Assembly (NCBI GenBank): GCA_934149245.1
Contig: CAKPER010000013.1
Location: 1 to 34,930 of the forward strand
DNA: 34,930 nt
Reading direction: 5' to 3'
Origin: an uncultured Bacilli bacterium
GTDB lineage: Bacteria > Bacillota_I > Bacilli_A > RF39 > UBA660
The notes beneath the pieces are model-generated. The model was given only the letters and a program-made list of their open reading frames with translations. It was not told where the DNA came from and did not search any database. The translations under genes and the position numbers were made by a program. Positions 15,350 through 24,139 of this stretch are shown here, one piece after another; within the stretch, counting starts at the first letter, position 1, and each line of letters opens with the position of its first letter.

Positions 15350-18163
15350 ATTTTGCAAAATATTTCTTAAAAATTCACCAGTATATGAACCTTCTACTTG
15401 ACTTACTTCTTCTGGAGTACCAGTTGCTACTACTTCTCCACCAAAGTTTCCACCATCTGGTCCTAAATCAATTATATAATCAGCAACTTTTATAACATCC
15501 AAATTATGTTCTATTACCAACACTGTATCTCCATTTTCAACTATTCTATTCAATATTTTCAACAATTTCTTTATATCATGTGTATGAAGTCCTGTTGTAG
15601 GTTCGTCTAATATAAATAAACTTTTACCAGTTGCTTTCTTTTGCAACTCTTTGGCTAGCTTAACCCTAGCAGCCTCCCCACCAGACAAAGTAGGAGCAGG
15701 TTGACCTAATCTAATATAATTAAGTCCAACATCTGATAAAACTTGTAATTTATGTTTTACTTTAGGATGATTTTCAAAAAACTCCAAAGCTTCCTCAACT
15801 GTCATATTTAAAACATCATAAATTGATTTTTCCTTATATTTTATTTGAAGTGTCTCATTATTATATCTAGTTCCATTACAAACTTCGCATGGAACATATA
15901 CATCTGGTAAAAAATGCATCTCTATTTTTTTTACACCATCACCCCAACAAGCTTCACATCTGCCACCTTTAACATTAAAAGAAAATCTTCCTTTGTCATA
16001 TCCTCTTATCTTTGCCTCTTTAGTTTCAGAAAAAATAGTTCTAATATCATCAAATACCCCTACATAAGTAGCTGGATTACTTCTTGGAGTTCTTCCAATT
16101 GGTGTTTGTGATATATCTATTACTTTATCTATATTTTCTAATCCCTTAATAACTCTACACTTTCCTATAACTTCTTTAGAATCATACAAATAGTTCTTAG
16201 CAGCCTTATAAAGAATCTCATTTACTAAAGTTGACTTACCACTACCAGATACACCTGTAACACAAGTAAAAGTTCCTAATGGTATTTTCACATTTATTTT
16301 CTTTAAATTATGTTCACTAGCCCCTTTAATTTCTATATATTTCTTATTTCCTTTTCTTCTTACAGCTGGAATATCTACTTTATAAAGACCTGTAAGATAT
16401 TTACCTGTTAAGCTATCTTTATTTTTCATAACCTCTTCTGGTGTACCAGCAGCTATAACTTCTCCACCATGTTCTCCAGCTCCTGGGCCTATATCTATCA
16501 AGTAATCAGCAGATAACATTGTATCAGTATCATGTTCAACAACAATTAAAGAATTACCTAAATCTCTCATATTTAGTAATGACTGTATCAAACGATTATT
16601 ATCTCTTTGATGAAGTCCAATACTTGGTTCATCTAAAACATATAAAACGCCTGTTAATCTAGAACCTATTTGTGTTGCTAATCTTATTCTTTGACTCTCA
16701 CCGCCTGATAAAGTAGCAGCATTTCTTGATAAGGTTAAATATTCAAGTCCTACATTTATCAAGAAATCTAATCTTGAATTTATTTCTTTTAAAATAATCG
16801 CTGATATTTCTTTTTTTTCTTTACTTAATTTCAAATTATTAATAAAAGTTTTTAATTCTTTTATTGAAAAATTAGTTACTTCATAAATATTTTTTCTACC
16901 AACTAAAACAGACAAAACGCTAGGCTTTAATCTAGAACCGCCACAAGTTTTACAAGGTAGTTCCATCATAAATTGCTCTATCCAATCTCTTATCCAACCA
17001 CTCTTTGTCTCAACATATCTTCTCTCTAGATTAGTAATAATTCCCTCAAAATAATCTTTAGAAGTTCTTGTATTACCATTTTTTGATTTATAATTAAATT
17101 CTAAAATATCTGGAGACCCATAAAGAATTATATCTAATACCTTCTTAGGTAATTCTTTTATTGGTGCATCAAGACTAAAGCCGTAATATTTTGCTACTGT
17201 ACTTAACTGGGTATATATAATATTTGTAGGATCATCTATAGTTATAGTAGTAATAGCGCCCTCATTTATTGATTTTGTTTTATCTCGAATAACTAAATCA
17301 ACATTTATTTTATATTGTATTCCTAATCCTTTACAATCTGGACAAGAACCATATGGAGCATTAAAAGAAAAGATTCTTGGTTCTAACTCTTCTAATGAAT
17401 AATCACAATAAGGACAAGCAAAATTTTCTGAAAACAGTACTTCTCCTTTTTCTAACATATCTATAATAACTTTACCGCCTGATAATTTACAACTAGTCTC
17501 TATTGCTTCATAAAGTCTACTTCTAATAGCGTCTCTTATTATCAATCTATCTACAACAACACTTATATTATGTTTTTTATTCTTCTCTAAATTTATCTCC
17601 TCTGATAAATCATACATCTTATCATCTATCTTTACTCTTATATAACCATCTTTTCTTAATCTTTCTAACAAGTCTTTCTGAGTTCCTTTTTCTCCTCTTA
17701 CAACAGGTGATAAAACCATCATCTTTATTCCTTCTTCATAAGTTAAAACTTTATTAACCATCTCTTCTATACTTTGATTTGTTATAGGGATATGATGATT
17801 AGGACAATACGGGGTTCCTATTCTTGCAAATAACAATCTTAAATAATCATATATCTCTGTTACTGTACCTACTGTCGAACGAGGATTTTTATTAGTTGTT
17901 TTCTGATCAATACTTATACTTGGAGACAATCCCTCAATAGAATCCACATCAGGTTTTTCTGTATTTCCTAAAAACTGTCTAGCATAAGCAGATAAGCTCT
18001 CAACATATCTTCTTTGTCCTTCTGCATATATTGTATCAAATGCTAAAGAGCTCTTTCCAGAACCAGAAACACCAGTAACTACAACTAGTTTGTTTTTAGG
18101 GATTTCTAAATCTATATTTTTTAGATTATTAACTCTAGCACCTTTAATTACTATCTTATCCAT
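15341..18163 (-). CDS. uvrA: UvrABC excinuclease subunit A
   Basis: Full-length 940-residue UvrA, the DNA-damage recognition ATPase of nucleotide excision repair. Two ABC ATPase modules are visible, each with Walker A (GVSGSGKSSLAF near 31 and GVSGSGKSTLVN near 630) and signature (LSGGESQRIRLA and LSGGEAARVKLA). Zinc-finger cysteine pairs are intact (CPYC/CPDC, CKTC, and CEAC/CEVC in the second half). The ATG has AGAGGAGG upstream. It acts with UvrB and UvrC, which are not in this window. It has its own extended -10 promoter and shares a terminator with the convergent sigK. Nothing unusual in the sequence. Confidence 0.98.
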   Translation of the reverse strand: MDKIVIKGARVNNLKNIDLEIPKNKLVVVTGVSGSGKSSLAFDTIYAEGQRRYVESLSAYARQFLGNTEKPDVDSIEGLSPSISIDQKTTNKNPRSTVGTVTEIYDYLRLLFARIGTPYCPNHHIPITNQSIEEMVNKVLTYEEGIKMMVLSPVVRGEKGTQKDLLERLRKDGYIRVKIDDKMYDLSEEINLEKNKKHNISVVVDRLIIRDAIRSRLYEAIETSCKLSGGKVIIDMLEKGEVLFSENFACPYCDYSLEELEPRIFSFNAPYGSCPDCKGLGIQYKINVDLVIRDKTKSINEGAITTITIDDPTNIIYTQLSTVAKYYGFSLDAPIKELPKKVLDIILYGSPDILEFNYKSKNGNTRTSKDYFEGIITNLERRYVETKSGWIRDWIEQFMMELPCKTCGGSRLKPSVLSVLVGRKNIYEVTNFSIKELKTFINNLKLSKEKKEISAIILKEINSRLDFLINVGLEYLTLSRNAATLSGGESQRIRLATQIGSRLTGVLYVLDEPSIGLHQRDNNRLIQSLLNMRDLGNSLIVVEHDTDTMLSADYLIDIGPGAGEHGGEVIAAGTPEEVMKNKDSLTGKYLTGLYKVDIPAVRRKGNKKYIEIKGASEHNLKKINVKIPLGTFTCVTGVSGSGKSTLVNEILYKAAKNYLYDSKEVIGKCRVIKGLENIDKVIDISQTPIGRTPRSNPATYVGVFDDIRTIFSETKEAKIRGYDKGRFSFNVKGGRCEACWGDGVKKIEMHFLPDVYVPCEVCNGTRYNNETLQIKYKEKSIYDVLNMTVEEALEFFENHPKVKHKLQVLSDVGLNYIRLGQPAPTLSGGEAARVKLAKELQKKATGKSLFILDEPTTGLHTHDIKKLLKILNRIVENGDTVLVIEHNLDVIKVADYIIDLGPDGGNFGGEVVATGTPEEVSQVEGSYTGEFLRNILQNKR

Positions 18164-18192
18164 TATTATGCCTCCTCTAAAATTTTCTTAGT

Positions 18193-18221
18193 ATTATAAC
18201 ACAGTTTTTAATTAATATTAA
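18193..18221 (-). promoter_or_regulatory. Promoter of uvrA
   Basis: The minus strand reads TTAATA, 17 bases, TATAAT, with a TG extension (TGTTATAAT). The start would be near 18186, about 23 bases before uvrA. The -35 overlaps the end of the sigH-like gene. No SOS box (LexA operator) was recognised. Confidence 0.6.
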
Positions 18222-18822
18222 CAGAATCTATTGATTTTATTTTAGTTTTTATTCTTTGAATAGCATTATCTATACTTTTAGGGTCTTTATCTAAAATAGA
18301 TGCTATTTCTTTATATTCAAAATTTTGAAGTTTTAGATTAAAAACACATTCTTCTAAATCAGTCAATTTATCAATTATTTTATTATATAATTCTAGATAT
18401 TCATCTTCTTCTAATAACCCAACCTCTGGATTAAGACTATTATCTTTAATAAAATCTATCAAATTATCCTCGTCTTCTAATGAAGTTTCTAACGAAACAG
18501 CCTCATTTAAAGGTTTATGTTTATAACGATTTAATTTTTTTATAATTGTCATTAATTGTCTATCCATACATACATTAGTAAATGTATAAAATTTTACTTC
18601 ATCTTCCAAATTATAATTCATTATTGATTCTTCAAATCCTATTAAGCATTCTTGAACCAAATCGGCAAACTCTATTCCTTTATTTCTTACATACTTAAAA
18701 TAACGACTACATTTTTTAGTAATTAAAGGTTTGTATTTTTTATAAAGAATATTATAAGCTGCTTCATTATGTTCTTTTGCAAGTAGTACAAGTTCATTAT
18801 CATTTTGTTCTAATAATTTCAT
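18208..18822 (-). CDS. sigH: Sigma factor SigH (Spo0H) homologue
   Basis: A 204-residue sigma-70 factor. Region 2 (DLVQECLIGFEESI, FYTFTNVCMDRQLMTIIKK) and the C-terminal recognition helix (YKEIASILDKDPKSIDNAIQRIK) closely follow Bacillus SigH, the early stationary-phase and sporulation-entry factor. The neighbourhood supports this: in Bacillus sigH follows mrnC, rlmB and yacP. Here the order is mrnC, rlmB, sigH with yacP missing. It begins one base after the rlmB stop, with AGGAAG as ribosome binding site, so it is co-transcribed and probably coupled. Confidence 0.9.
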   Translation of the reverse strand: MKLLEQNDNELVLLAKEHNEAAYNILYKKYKPLITKKCSRYFKYVRNKGIEFADLVQECLIGFEESIMNYNLEDEVKFYTFTNVCMDRQLMTIIKKLNRYKHKPLNEAVSLETSLEDEDNLIDFIKDNSLNPEVGLLEEDEYLELYNKIIDKLTDLEECVFNLKLQNFEYKEIASILDKDPKSIDNAIQRIKTKIKSIDSVNIN

Positions 18823-18823
18823 A

Positions 18824-19531
18824 TTATCTTCCTACATTTACAATATGAGATAAAATTATTCCACAAGAAACAGAAGCATTCAAACTATTAATTTTTCCTG
18901 CCATAGGAATAGACGCTATAAAATCGCATTCTTTTTTAACAACATTAGACATACCATGTCCCTCATTTCCTATTACAATAGCAATAGGCATCTTATAATC
19001 AAGTTTTGTATAATTATCTCCATCCATATCTGTACCTATTATCCAAAATTTATTATCTTTTAATTTTTTTATAGCAACTTGTAAATTAGAAACTCGAGAT
19101 ATTTTAACATAATTTATTGCTCCTGTAGAAGTTTTAACAACAACATCAGTAATACCCACTGCTCTATCTTGGGGAATAATTATTCCATCTATTCCTAATG
19201 CTTCAGAGGTTCTAATTATAGCTCCAAAATTATGAGGATCTTCTATATGATCTAATATTACAACCAGAGGGTTATTCTTTTTAGATACTACTTCTAATAA
19301 CTCATTAATATCATAAGTTTTAATATTATCTATTTCCATTACTATCCCTTGATGTAAGCCTGACACTTTATTATCTAATATTTTATTATCAACAAAATTT
19401 ACTCTTACTTTATTTTTAAATAATAAATCTAAAATTTCTCTATCCTTAAATTTTTTACTAACATAAGCTTTTACTATTTTATCTTTCCCTATTAAAGTTT
19501 CCTTACAAACATTTTTACCGTATATATACAC
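18824..19531 (-). CDS. rlmB: 23S rRNA 2'-O-ribose methyltransferase RlmB (TrmH/SpoU family)
   Basis: A 235-residue SPOUT methyltransferase. An N-terminal substrate-binding domain (about 1-75) is followed by the knotted catalytic domain with motif 1 (DPHNFGAIIRTSEAL, Arg and Asn present), motif 2 (VIGNEGHGMS) and motif 3 (IPMAGKINSLNASVSCGI). RlmB methylates a 23S rRNA guanosine in the ribosome assembly pathway (G2251 in E. coli). The start is GTG at 19531, which shares one base with the mrnC stop; AGAGG lies 7 bases upstream. It belongs to the conserved mrnC-rlmB-sigH group. Confidence 0.93.
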   Translation of the reverse strand: MYIYGKNVCKETLIGKDKIVKAYVSKKFKDREILDLLFKNKVRVNFVDNKILDNKVSGLHQGIVMEIDNIKTYDINELLEVVSKKNNPLVVILDHIEDPHNFGAIIRTSEALGIDGIIIPQDRAVGITDVVVKTSTGAINYVKISRVSNLQVAIKKLKDNKFWIIGTDMDGDNYTKLDYKMPIAIVIGNEGHGMSNVVKKECDFIASIPMAGKINSLNASVSCGIILSHIVNVGR

Positions 19532-19905
19532 TATTTCACCTCTATTAACTCTAAAATTTCTCTTAATCTTGTCTTTCTTCCACTTAAATATAAATATCCT
19601 ATCAAAGTCTCAAATCCCGTTGATAATTTATAAGTAATTATATCTGTATTTTTAGGATGACTACTTCTTTTATAATTTCTCCCTCTCTTTACAATATCTA
19701 ACTCCTCCTCTGTTAAAGCGTTAGTATCTATCAAATTAGAAAGTATCTTAGCTTGAGCCTTAGCTGACACGTAATTAATAGCTTTTTTTTGTAATTGTTC
19801 TACTTTAAGTGGTGCCTCTTTTATCATTTTTTCTCTAATATAAACTTCATAAATAGCATCTCCAAGATAAGCTAAAGTTATTACATTTATCATCTTAATA
19901 TCCAT
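19531..19905 (-). CDS. mrnC: Mini-ribonuclease III
   Basis: A 124-residue RNase III catalytic domain without a double-stranded RNA-binding domain, as in Mini-III of Bacillus, which matures 23S rRNA. The catalytic Asp in LAYLGDAIYEVYIR (near 15) and the Glu in FETLIGYLYLSG (near 98) are present, as is the AKAQAKIL dimer helix. It lies first in the mrnC-rlmB-sigH operon, with a promoter about 40 bp upstream. Confidence 0.94.
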   Translation of the reverse strand: MDIKMINVITLAYLGDAIYEVYIREKMIKEAPLKVEQLQKKAINYVSAKAQAKILSNLIDTNALTEEELDIVKRGRNYKRSSHPKNTDIITYKLSTGFETLIGYLYLSGRKTRLREILELIEVK

Positions 19906-19940
19906 TTTATCACCTTCACACTAATTCCAAACACAATAGC

Positions 19941-19969
19941 ATTGTATCATTTTATTTAATATAAATCAA
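19941..19969 (-). promoter_or_regulatory. Promoter of mrnC-rlmB-sigH
   Basis: The minus strand reads TTGATT, 17 bases, TACAAT, with a TG extension before the -10. The start would be near 19934, about 30 bases before the mrnC ATG. Confidence 0.7.
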
Positions 19970-20018
19970 GTGGTTTTCAAACGTTTGTTCGTAATAGTGT
20001 TTAAAGTTTTTAACTAAC

Positions 20019-20047
20019 AAAAAAGATAGTCAAATAATCTACTATCT
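20019..20047 (-). terminator. Terminator of the sigma-factor array
   Basis: On the minus strand AGATAGT, a loop of 10, ACTATCT, followed by TTTTTT. It lies 17 bp after the stop of the last sigma gene and before the mrnC promoter, so the array is a separate transcription unit. Confidence 0.88.
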
Positions 20048-20063
20048 AAATCTATTTTATATC

Positions 20064-21086
20064 TTATCTTCTTTTATTTTTTTGATATATTTTACTATAA
20101 TTAATACCATTAGATGAATCATTAGATACTAATTGTATCCCCTTATCTTCTCCCACCTTAGAATACGATTCTATCATATATCTTTTTCTAGAAAGTCTTA
20201 ACTTTCTTAGTGCCACTACTTCTATTTGTTTTATTCTCTGCTGTGTTACACCAATTATTTGTCCTATTTCTTCTAATGTAAAAGGTCTACCATCAAAACC
20301 AAAACGTAATCTTATTATCTTTAATTCTTTAGGTGTTAATAAACCACTATTCAAAATTTCTTCAGATTTTTCTCTTAAATCAATATCAAGCATTACTTCC
20401 TCTGGCGTTTTATCATCTGATGCTAGAATATCTCCAAGTTCATTTTTTTTCTCATATCTAAATTCAGGTTCTTTCTCATTTCCAACTAAAGAATTCAAAC
20501 TTACAGTACCTTTTAATATATATTCACATTTTTCTATAATATCAATAGAAACATTAAGTTTCCTAGCCATCTCTTCCTTAGAGGGTTCCATACCATATTG
20601 TTCTATTAATTTTTTCTTTAAAACTTTATATTTTCTTATAAATTCCTCAAAATAAGATGGAACTACTATATTTCTAGAAGTTTTCTCAGCTTCCCTAATA
20701 ATAGCTCGTCGTATACACTGAGTTGCAAATGTTGAAAATTTATACCCTTTTCTAACATCAAATCTCTCTACAGCCTTTATAAGTCCTAAATTACCATTCT
20801 GAATAATATCTTCTAGCTCTAATCCAATTCCTTGATAATTCTTAGCAATACTGACTACTAATCCTAAATTTTTTTCAATCATTGTATTTTTGGCATCAGC
20901 ATCACCTTCTAATATTCTATGGCCAAGTTTCTCTTCCTCTTCTATAGTTAATACACCAGGTAAGCTCTTTAAATATAAATTTATAGTATTGCCAATAAAT
21001 TCACTATCAAGCTCTGCTTTCTCTTCTTGTTTTTCTTCAATATCATTATCTAAAAACTCATCTTTATCCTTAATTTCTTCTTTCAT
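20064..21086 (-). CDS. Tandem RpoD-like sigma factor 6 (last of array)
   Basis: A 340-residue sigma-70 factor with an acidic leader of about 35 residues in place of region 1.1, region 1.2 (INLYLKSLPGVLTIEEEEKL), region 2 (NLGLIKAVERFDVRKGYKFSTFATQ), region 3 and region 4.2 (TLEEIGQIIGVTQQRIKQIEVVALRKL). At the positions of E. coli W433-W434 it has Gln-Cys, and Q437 is Arg; at the -35 residues R584-E585 it has Gln-Gln. So both promoter-reading surfaces differ from RpoD. The C-terminus carries an extra Ser/Asn-rich segment and a basic end (YQKNKRR). The leader is nearly identical at DNA level to that of factor 3. Spacer to factor 5: 19 bp. Target promoters unknown. Confidence 0.88.
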   Translation of the reverse strand: MKEEIKDKDEFLDNDIEEKQEEKAELDSEFIGNTINLYLKSLPGVLTIEEEEKLGHRILEGDADAKNTMIEKNLGLVVSIAKNYQGIGLELEDIIQNGNLGLIKAVERFDVRKGYKFSTFATQCIRRAIIREAEKTSRNIVVPSYFEEFIRKYKVLKKKLIEQYGMEPSKEEMARKLNVSIDIIEKCEYILKGTVSLNSLVGNEKEPEFRYEKKNELGDILASDDKTPEEVMLDIDLREKSEEILNSGLLTPKELKIIRLRFGFDGRPFTLEEIGQIIGVTQQRIKQIEVVALRKLRLSRKRYMIESYSKVGEDKGIQLVSNDSSNGINYSKIYQKNKRR

Positions 21087-21105
21087 AATTCCTATCTCCC
21101 CTTTA

Positions 21106-22044
21106 TTATTTTTTTCTACTTTTTCTATAAACTCTATCCTCTGAATATGATTCTATCATATGTCTTTTTCTAGAACTTTTTAATTTCTTCAATGCTTGCT
21201 TTTCTATCTGTCTTACTCTTTCTCTAGTTAATCCTATTAGTTGACCTATTTCTTCTAATGTAAGACGTCTACCATCAAAACCAAAACGCAACCTTATTAT
21301 TTCTATTTCTCTAGATGTTAAAACACCACTATTTAAAATTTCTTCAGTCTTTTCTCTTAAATCAGTATCAAGCATCTCTTCTTCTGGTGTTTTAACATCA
21401 GATGCTATAAGTTCTCCAAATTCAGTTTCTTTCTCATCACCTACTGTAACATTCAAACTTGCAATATCATTCAACAGCCATTCACATTTATCTATAACTT
21501 CAACAGAAACATCAAGCTCTCTAGCCATCTCTTCTCTAGATGGCTCTTCTCCATATTGACATGTTAACTTATTCTTTAAAGCTTTATATTTTCTTATAGT
21601 TGCCTCGAAATGAGATGGAACCCTTATATTTTTAGAAGTATTATCAGCCTCTCTTCTAATAGCCTGTTTTATCCAATTAGTAGCATACGTTGAAAATTTA
21701 TATCCTTTTCTAACATCAAACATTCTTGCAGCCCTCATAAGTCCCAAATTACCATTCTGAATAATATCTTCAAAAGGAAGTCCACTTCCTCTATAATGAT
21801 TAGCAATACTTACTACTAACTTTAAATTTCTCTCAACCATAGTATTTATCGCATCAACATCACCTTCTAATATTCTATAACCAAGTTCTTCCTCTTCTTC
21901 TTTTGTTAATAAATCAGGCAAGCTCTTTAAATACAAACTTACAGTATCCCCAATAAAATCACTATTTTCAGTTTCTTTTTCTTCTATTTTCTCTTCAATA
22001 TCACTATCTAAAATTTCATCTTTATTCTTAAATTCTTTTTCCAT
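21106..22044 (-). CDS. Tandem RpoD-like sigma factor 5
   Basis: A 312-residue sigma-70 factor with regions 1.2 to 4.2. Region 2.4 reads KFSTYATNWIKQAIRREAD: the first of the two melting Trp is Asn, the second is kept. Region 4.2 (LTRERVRQIEKQALKKL) is almost canonical. Its first 59 codons, the 20-bp spacer before it and the last codons of the upstream gene form a 255-bp DNA block identical to the matching block one gene upstream. It ends in a basic tail (YRKSRKK) shared with factors 1 and, after a frameshift, 2. It probably still reads a near-standard -35. Confidence 0.88.
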   Translation of the reverse strand: MEKEFKNKDEILDSDIEEKIEEKETENSDFIGDTVSLYLKSLPDLLTKEEEEELGYRILEGDVDAINTMVERNLKLVVSIANHYRGSGLPFEDIIQNGNLGLMRAARMFDVRKGYKFSTYATNWIKQAIRREADNTSKNIRVPSHFEATIRKYKALKNKLTCQYGEEPSREEMARELDVSVEVIDKCEWLLNDIASLNVTVGDEKETEFGELIASDVKTPEEEMLDTDLREKTEEILNSGVLTSREIEIIRLRFGFDGRRLTLEEIGQLIGLTRERVRQIEKQALKKLKSSRKRHMIESYSEDRVYRKSRKK

Positions 22045-22122
22045 TCCATCATCACGTCCTTTAATTATTTTCTTCTTTCTTTTACATAAATAATATCTTC
22101 TGTATATGGTTCTAACATATAT
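21868..22122. repeat. 255-bp perfect direct repeat, copy 1
   Basis: Identical over 255 bases to 22887-23141, 1019 bp away. It spans the 3' end of sigma gene 4, the 20-bp spacer and the 5' end of sigma gene 5. Identity covers the noncoding spacer and silent positions, so it reflects recent duplication or gene conversion, not protein selection alone. Confidence 0.95.
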
Positions 22123-23063
22123 CTTCTACTAGGATGTCTTAATTTTTTTAATGTTTTTTCTTCTATATGCCTTACACTTCTTTGAATTAATATCTCCAAT
22201 TTCTTTATTTCTTCCAATGTAGAATACTCACAAAGATGCTCTTGCAAAAGAAGGTATACCATTAGTTGTCCTATTTCATTTGGCATAAAGCACTTACCAT
22301 CAAATCCAAAACATAACCTTATTACCTCTATTTCTATAGGAGTTAATTCACCTAACATCTCTTCAGTTCTTTCCCTTAAATCAATAGAAAGCATTGCTTC
22401 TTCTGGTGTCTTTACATCTGATGGTAAAGTTTCCCAAAGCTCAGTATAGTTCCCATCTCCTACCATAACATTCAAACTTGCAATATCATCCAATAAAAGC
22501 TCACATCTATCTATAACTTCAATAGAAACACCAAGTTTCTTAGCCATCTCTTCTTTAGATGGAGCTTCACCGTATTGAACTATTAACTTATTTTTTAAAA
22601 CTTTATATTTTCTTATAATTTCCTTATAATGAAATGGAATTTTTATATTTCTAGAATTTATACCATCCTCACTCCTAATAGCCTGTTGTATCAAATTAGT
22701 GGCATACGTTGAAAATTTATCTCCTTTTCTAACATCAAACATTCTTGCAGCCTTCATAAGTCCTAAATTACCATTCTGAATAATATCTTCAAAAGATAAT
22801 CCACTTCCTTGATAATTTTTAGCAATACTTACTACTAGCTTTAAATTTTTCTCAACCATTGTATTTATTGCATCAACATCACCTTTTAATATTCTATAAC
22901 CAAGTTCTTCCTCTTCTTCTTTTGTTAATAAATCAGGCAAGCTCTTTAAATACAAACTTACAGTATCCCCAATAAAATCACTATTTTCAGTTTCTTTTTC
23001 TTCTATTTTCTCTTCAATATCACTATCTAAAATTTCATCTTTATTCTTAAATTCTTTTTCCAT
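22065..23063 (-). CDS. Tandem RpoD-like sigma factor 4 with an insertion in region 4.2
   Basis: A 332-residue sigma-70 factor. Its N-terminal 59 residues equal those of factor 5 and its C-terminal 18 equal those of factor 3. Region 2.4 is the most altered: KFSTYATNLIQQAIRSEDG has Asn-Leu where E. coli has W433-W434. In region 4.2, after NEIGQLM about 24 extra residues interrupt the helix-turn-helix, and a second TLEEI helix start follows (TLEEIKKLEILIQRSVRHIE). The reading frame is open throughout, with no stop. Either a decaying copy or a factor with an unusual -35 contact; the sequence cannot decide. Confidence 0.85.
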   Translation of the reverse strand: MEKEFKNKDEILDSDIEEKIEEKETENSDFIGDTVSLYLKSLPDLLTKEEEEELGYRILKGDVDAINTMVEKNLKLVVSIAKNYQGSGLSFEDIIQNGNLGLMKAARMFDVRKGDKFSTYATNLIQQAIRSEDGINSRNIKIPFHYKEIIRKYKVLKNKLIVQYGEAPSKEEMAKKLGVSIEVIDRCELLLDDIASLNVMVGDGNYTELWETLPSDVKTPEEAMLSIDLRERTEEMLGELTPIEIEVIRLCFGFDGKCFMPNEIGQLMVYLLLQEHLCEYSTLEEIKKLEILIQRSVRHIEEKTLKKLRHPSRRYMLEPYTEDIIYVKERRK

Positions 23064-23141
23064 TCCATCATCACGTCCTTTAATTATTTTCTTCTTTCTT
23101 TTACATAAATAATATCTTCTGTATATGGTTCTAACATATAT
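22887..23141. repeat. 255-bp perfect direct repeat, copy 2
   Basis: Identical to 21868-22122. It spans the 3' end of sigma gene 3, the 20-bp spacer and the 5' end of sigma gene 4. Recombination between the copies would delete or duplicate exactly one sigma-gene unit of 1019 bp and produce an in-frame hybrid gene. Confidence 0.95.
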
Positions 23142-24031
23142 TTATTTCTATAATTCCTTAATTTCTTTAACGCTCTTACTTCTATTGCCCTTACTCCTTG
23201 CTTAGTTAAATCCATTAACTGACCTATTTCTTCTAACGTAAAACGTCTACCATCAAAACCAAAACGCAATCTTATTACTTCTATTTCTCTAGGCTTTAAT
23301 ACACCACTATTTAAGATTTCTTCGATTCTTTCTCTTAAATCAATAGAAATCATTTCTTCTTCTGGTGTCTTTACATCAGATGGTATAGTTTCCCCAAACT
23401 CAATATCTTTATCAGCTCCTACCACAACATTTAAACTTACAGTATCACTTAATAAATATTCACATTTATCTATAACTTCAATAGAAACATCAAGTTTCTT
23501 AGCCATCTCTTCTTTAGTTGGAACTTCACCATAATGACACATTAACTTATTCTTTAAAACTTTATATTTCCTTATAAATTCCTCAAAATAAGATGGAACT
23601 ATTATATTTCTAGAAGTCTTATCAGCTTCTCTAATAATAGCCTGTCGTATCCAATAAGTAGCATATGTTGAAAATTTATTTCCTTTTCTAACATCAAATA
23701 GTTCTGCAGCCCTCATAAGCCCCAAATTACCATTCTGAATAATATCTTCAAAAGATAGTCCACTTCCTTGATAATTTTTAGCAATACTTACTACTAACTT
23801 TAAATTTCTCTCAACCATAGTATTTATCGCATCAACATCCCCTTCTAATATTCTATGGCCAAGTTTCTCTTCCTCTTCTGTAGTTAATACACCAGGTAAG
23901 CTCTTTAAATATAAATTTATAGTATTGCCAATAAATTCACTATCAAGATCTGCTTTCTCTTCTTGTTTTTCTTCAATATTATTATCTAAATATTTATCTT
24001 CATACTTAAATTTTTCTTCCATAGCTTCCAT
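23084..24031 (-). CDS. Tandem RpoD-like sigma factor 3
   Basis: A 315-residue sigma-70 factor with regions 1.2 to 4.2. Region 2.4 (KFSTYATYWIRQAIIREAD) keeps the second melting Trp and Q437. Region 4.2 is changed at every main -35 residue: LTKQGVRAIE against the RpoD form VTRERIRQIE (Lys, Gln, Gly and Ala at the R584, E585, R586 and Q589 positions). The acidic leader resembles factor 6. The end is IIYVKERRK, shared with factor 4. Two ATGs (24031 and 24022) are possible; neither has a strong ribosome binding site. The frameshifted end of gene 2 lies only 10 bp upstream, which suggests translational coupling. Confidence 0.87.
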   Translation of the reverse strand: MEAMEEKFKYEDKYLDNNIEEKQEEKADLDSEFIGNTINLYLKSLPGVLTTEEEEKLGHRILEGDVDAINTMVERNLKLVVSIAKNYQGSGLSFEDIIQNGNLGLMRAAELFDVRKGNKFSTYATYWIRQAIIREADKTSRNIIVPSYFEEFIRKYKVLKNKLMCHYGEVPTKEEMAKKLDVSIEVIDKCEYLLSDTVSLNVVVGADKDIEFGETIPSDVKTPEEEMISIDLRERIEEILNSGVLKPREIEVIRLRFGFDGRRFTLEEIGQLMDLTKQGVRAIEVRALKKLRNYRNKYMLEPYTEDIIYVKERRK

Positions 24032-24139
24032 ATCTCTTTTATTATTTTTTTCTACTTTTTCTATAACTACTACTTACTCTTCCACCACCATAAACTGATT
24101 TAGAAGAACCATCAGAATAAAGAGATGCCCTTATTTTTC

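Noticed and set aside
20890..21144. Plus-strand open frame opposite sigma gene 6
   Set aside because: Ser-rich mirror of the acidic leader on the other strand; no ribosome binding site; covered by a well-supported gene.
22065..23063. Sigma gene 4 considered as a frameshifted pseudogene
   Set aside because: The insertion in region 4.2 keeps the frame and the downstream helix is in the same frame as its relatives; there is no internal stop.
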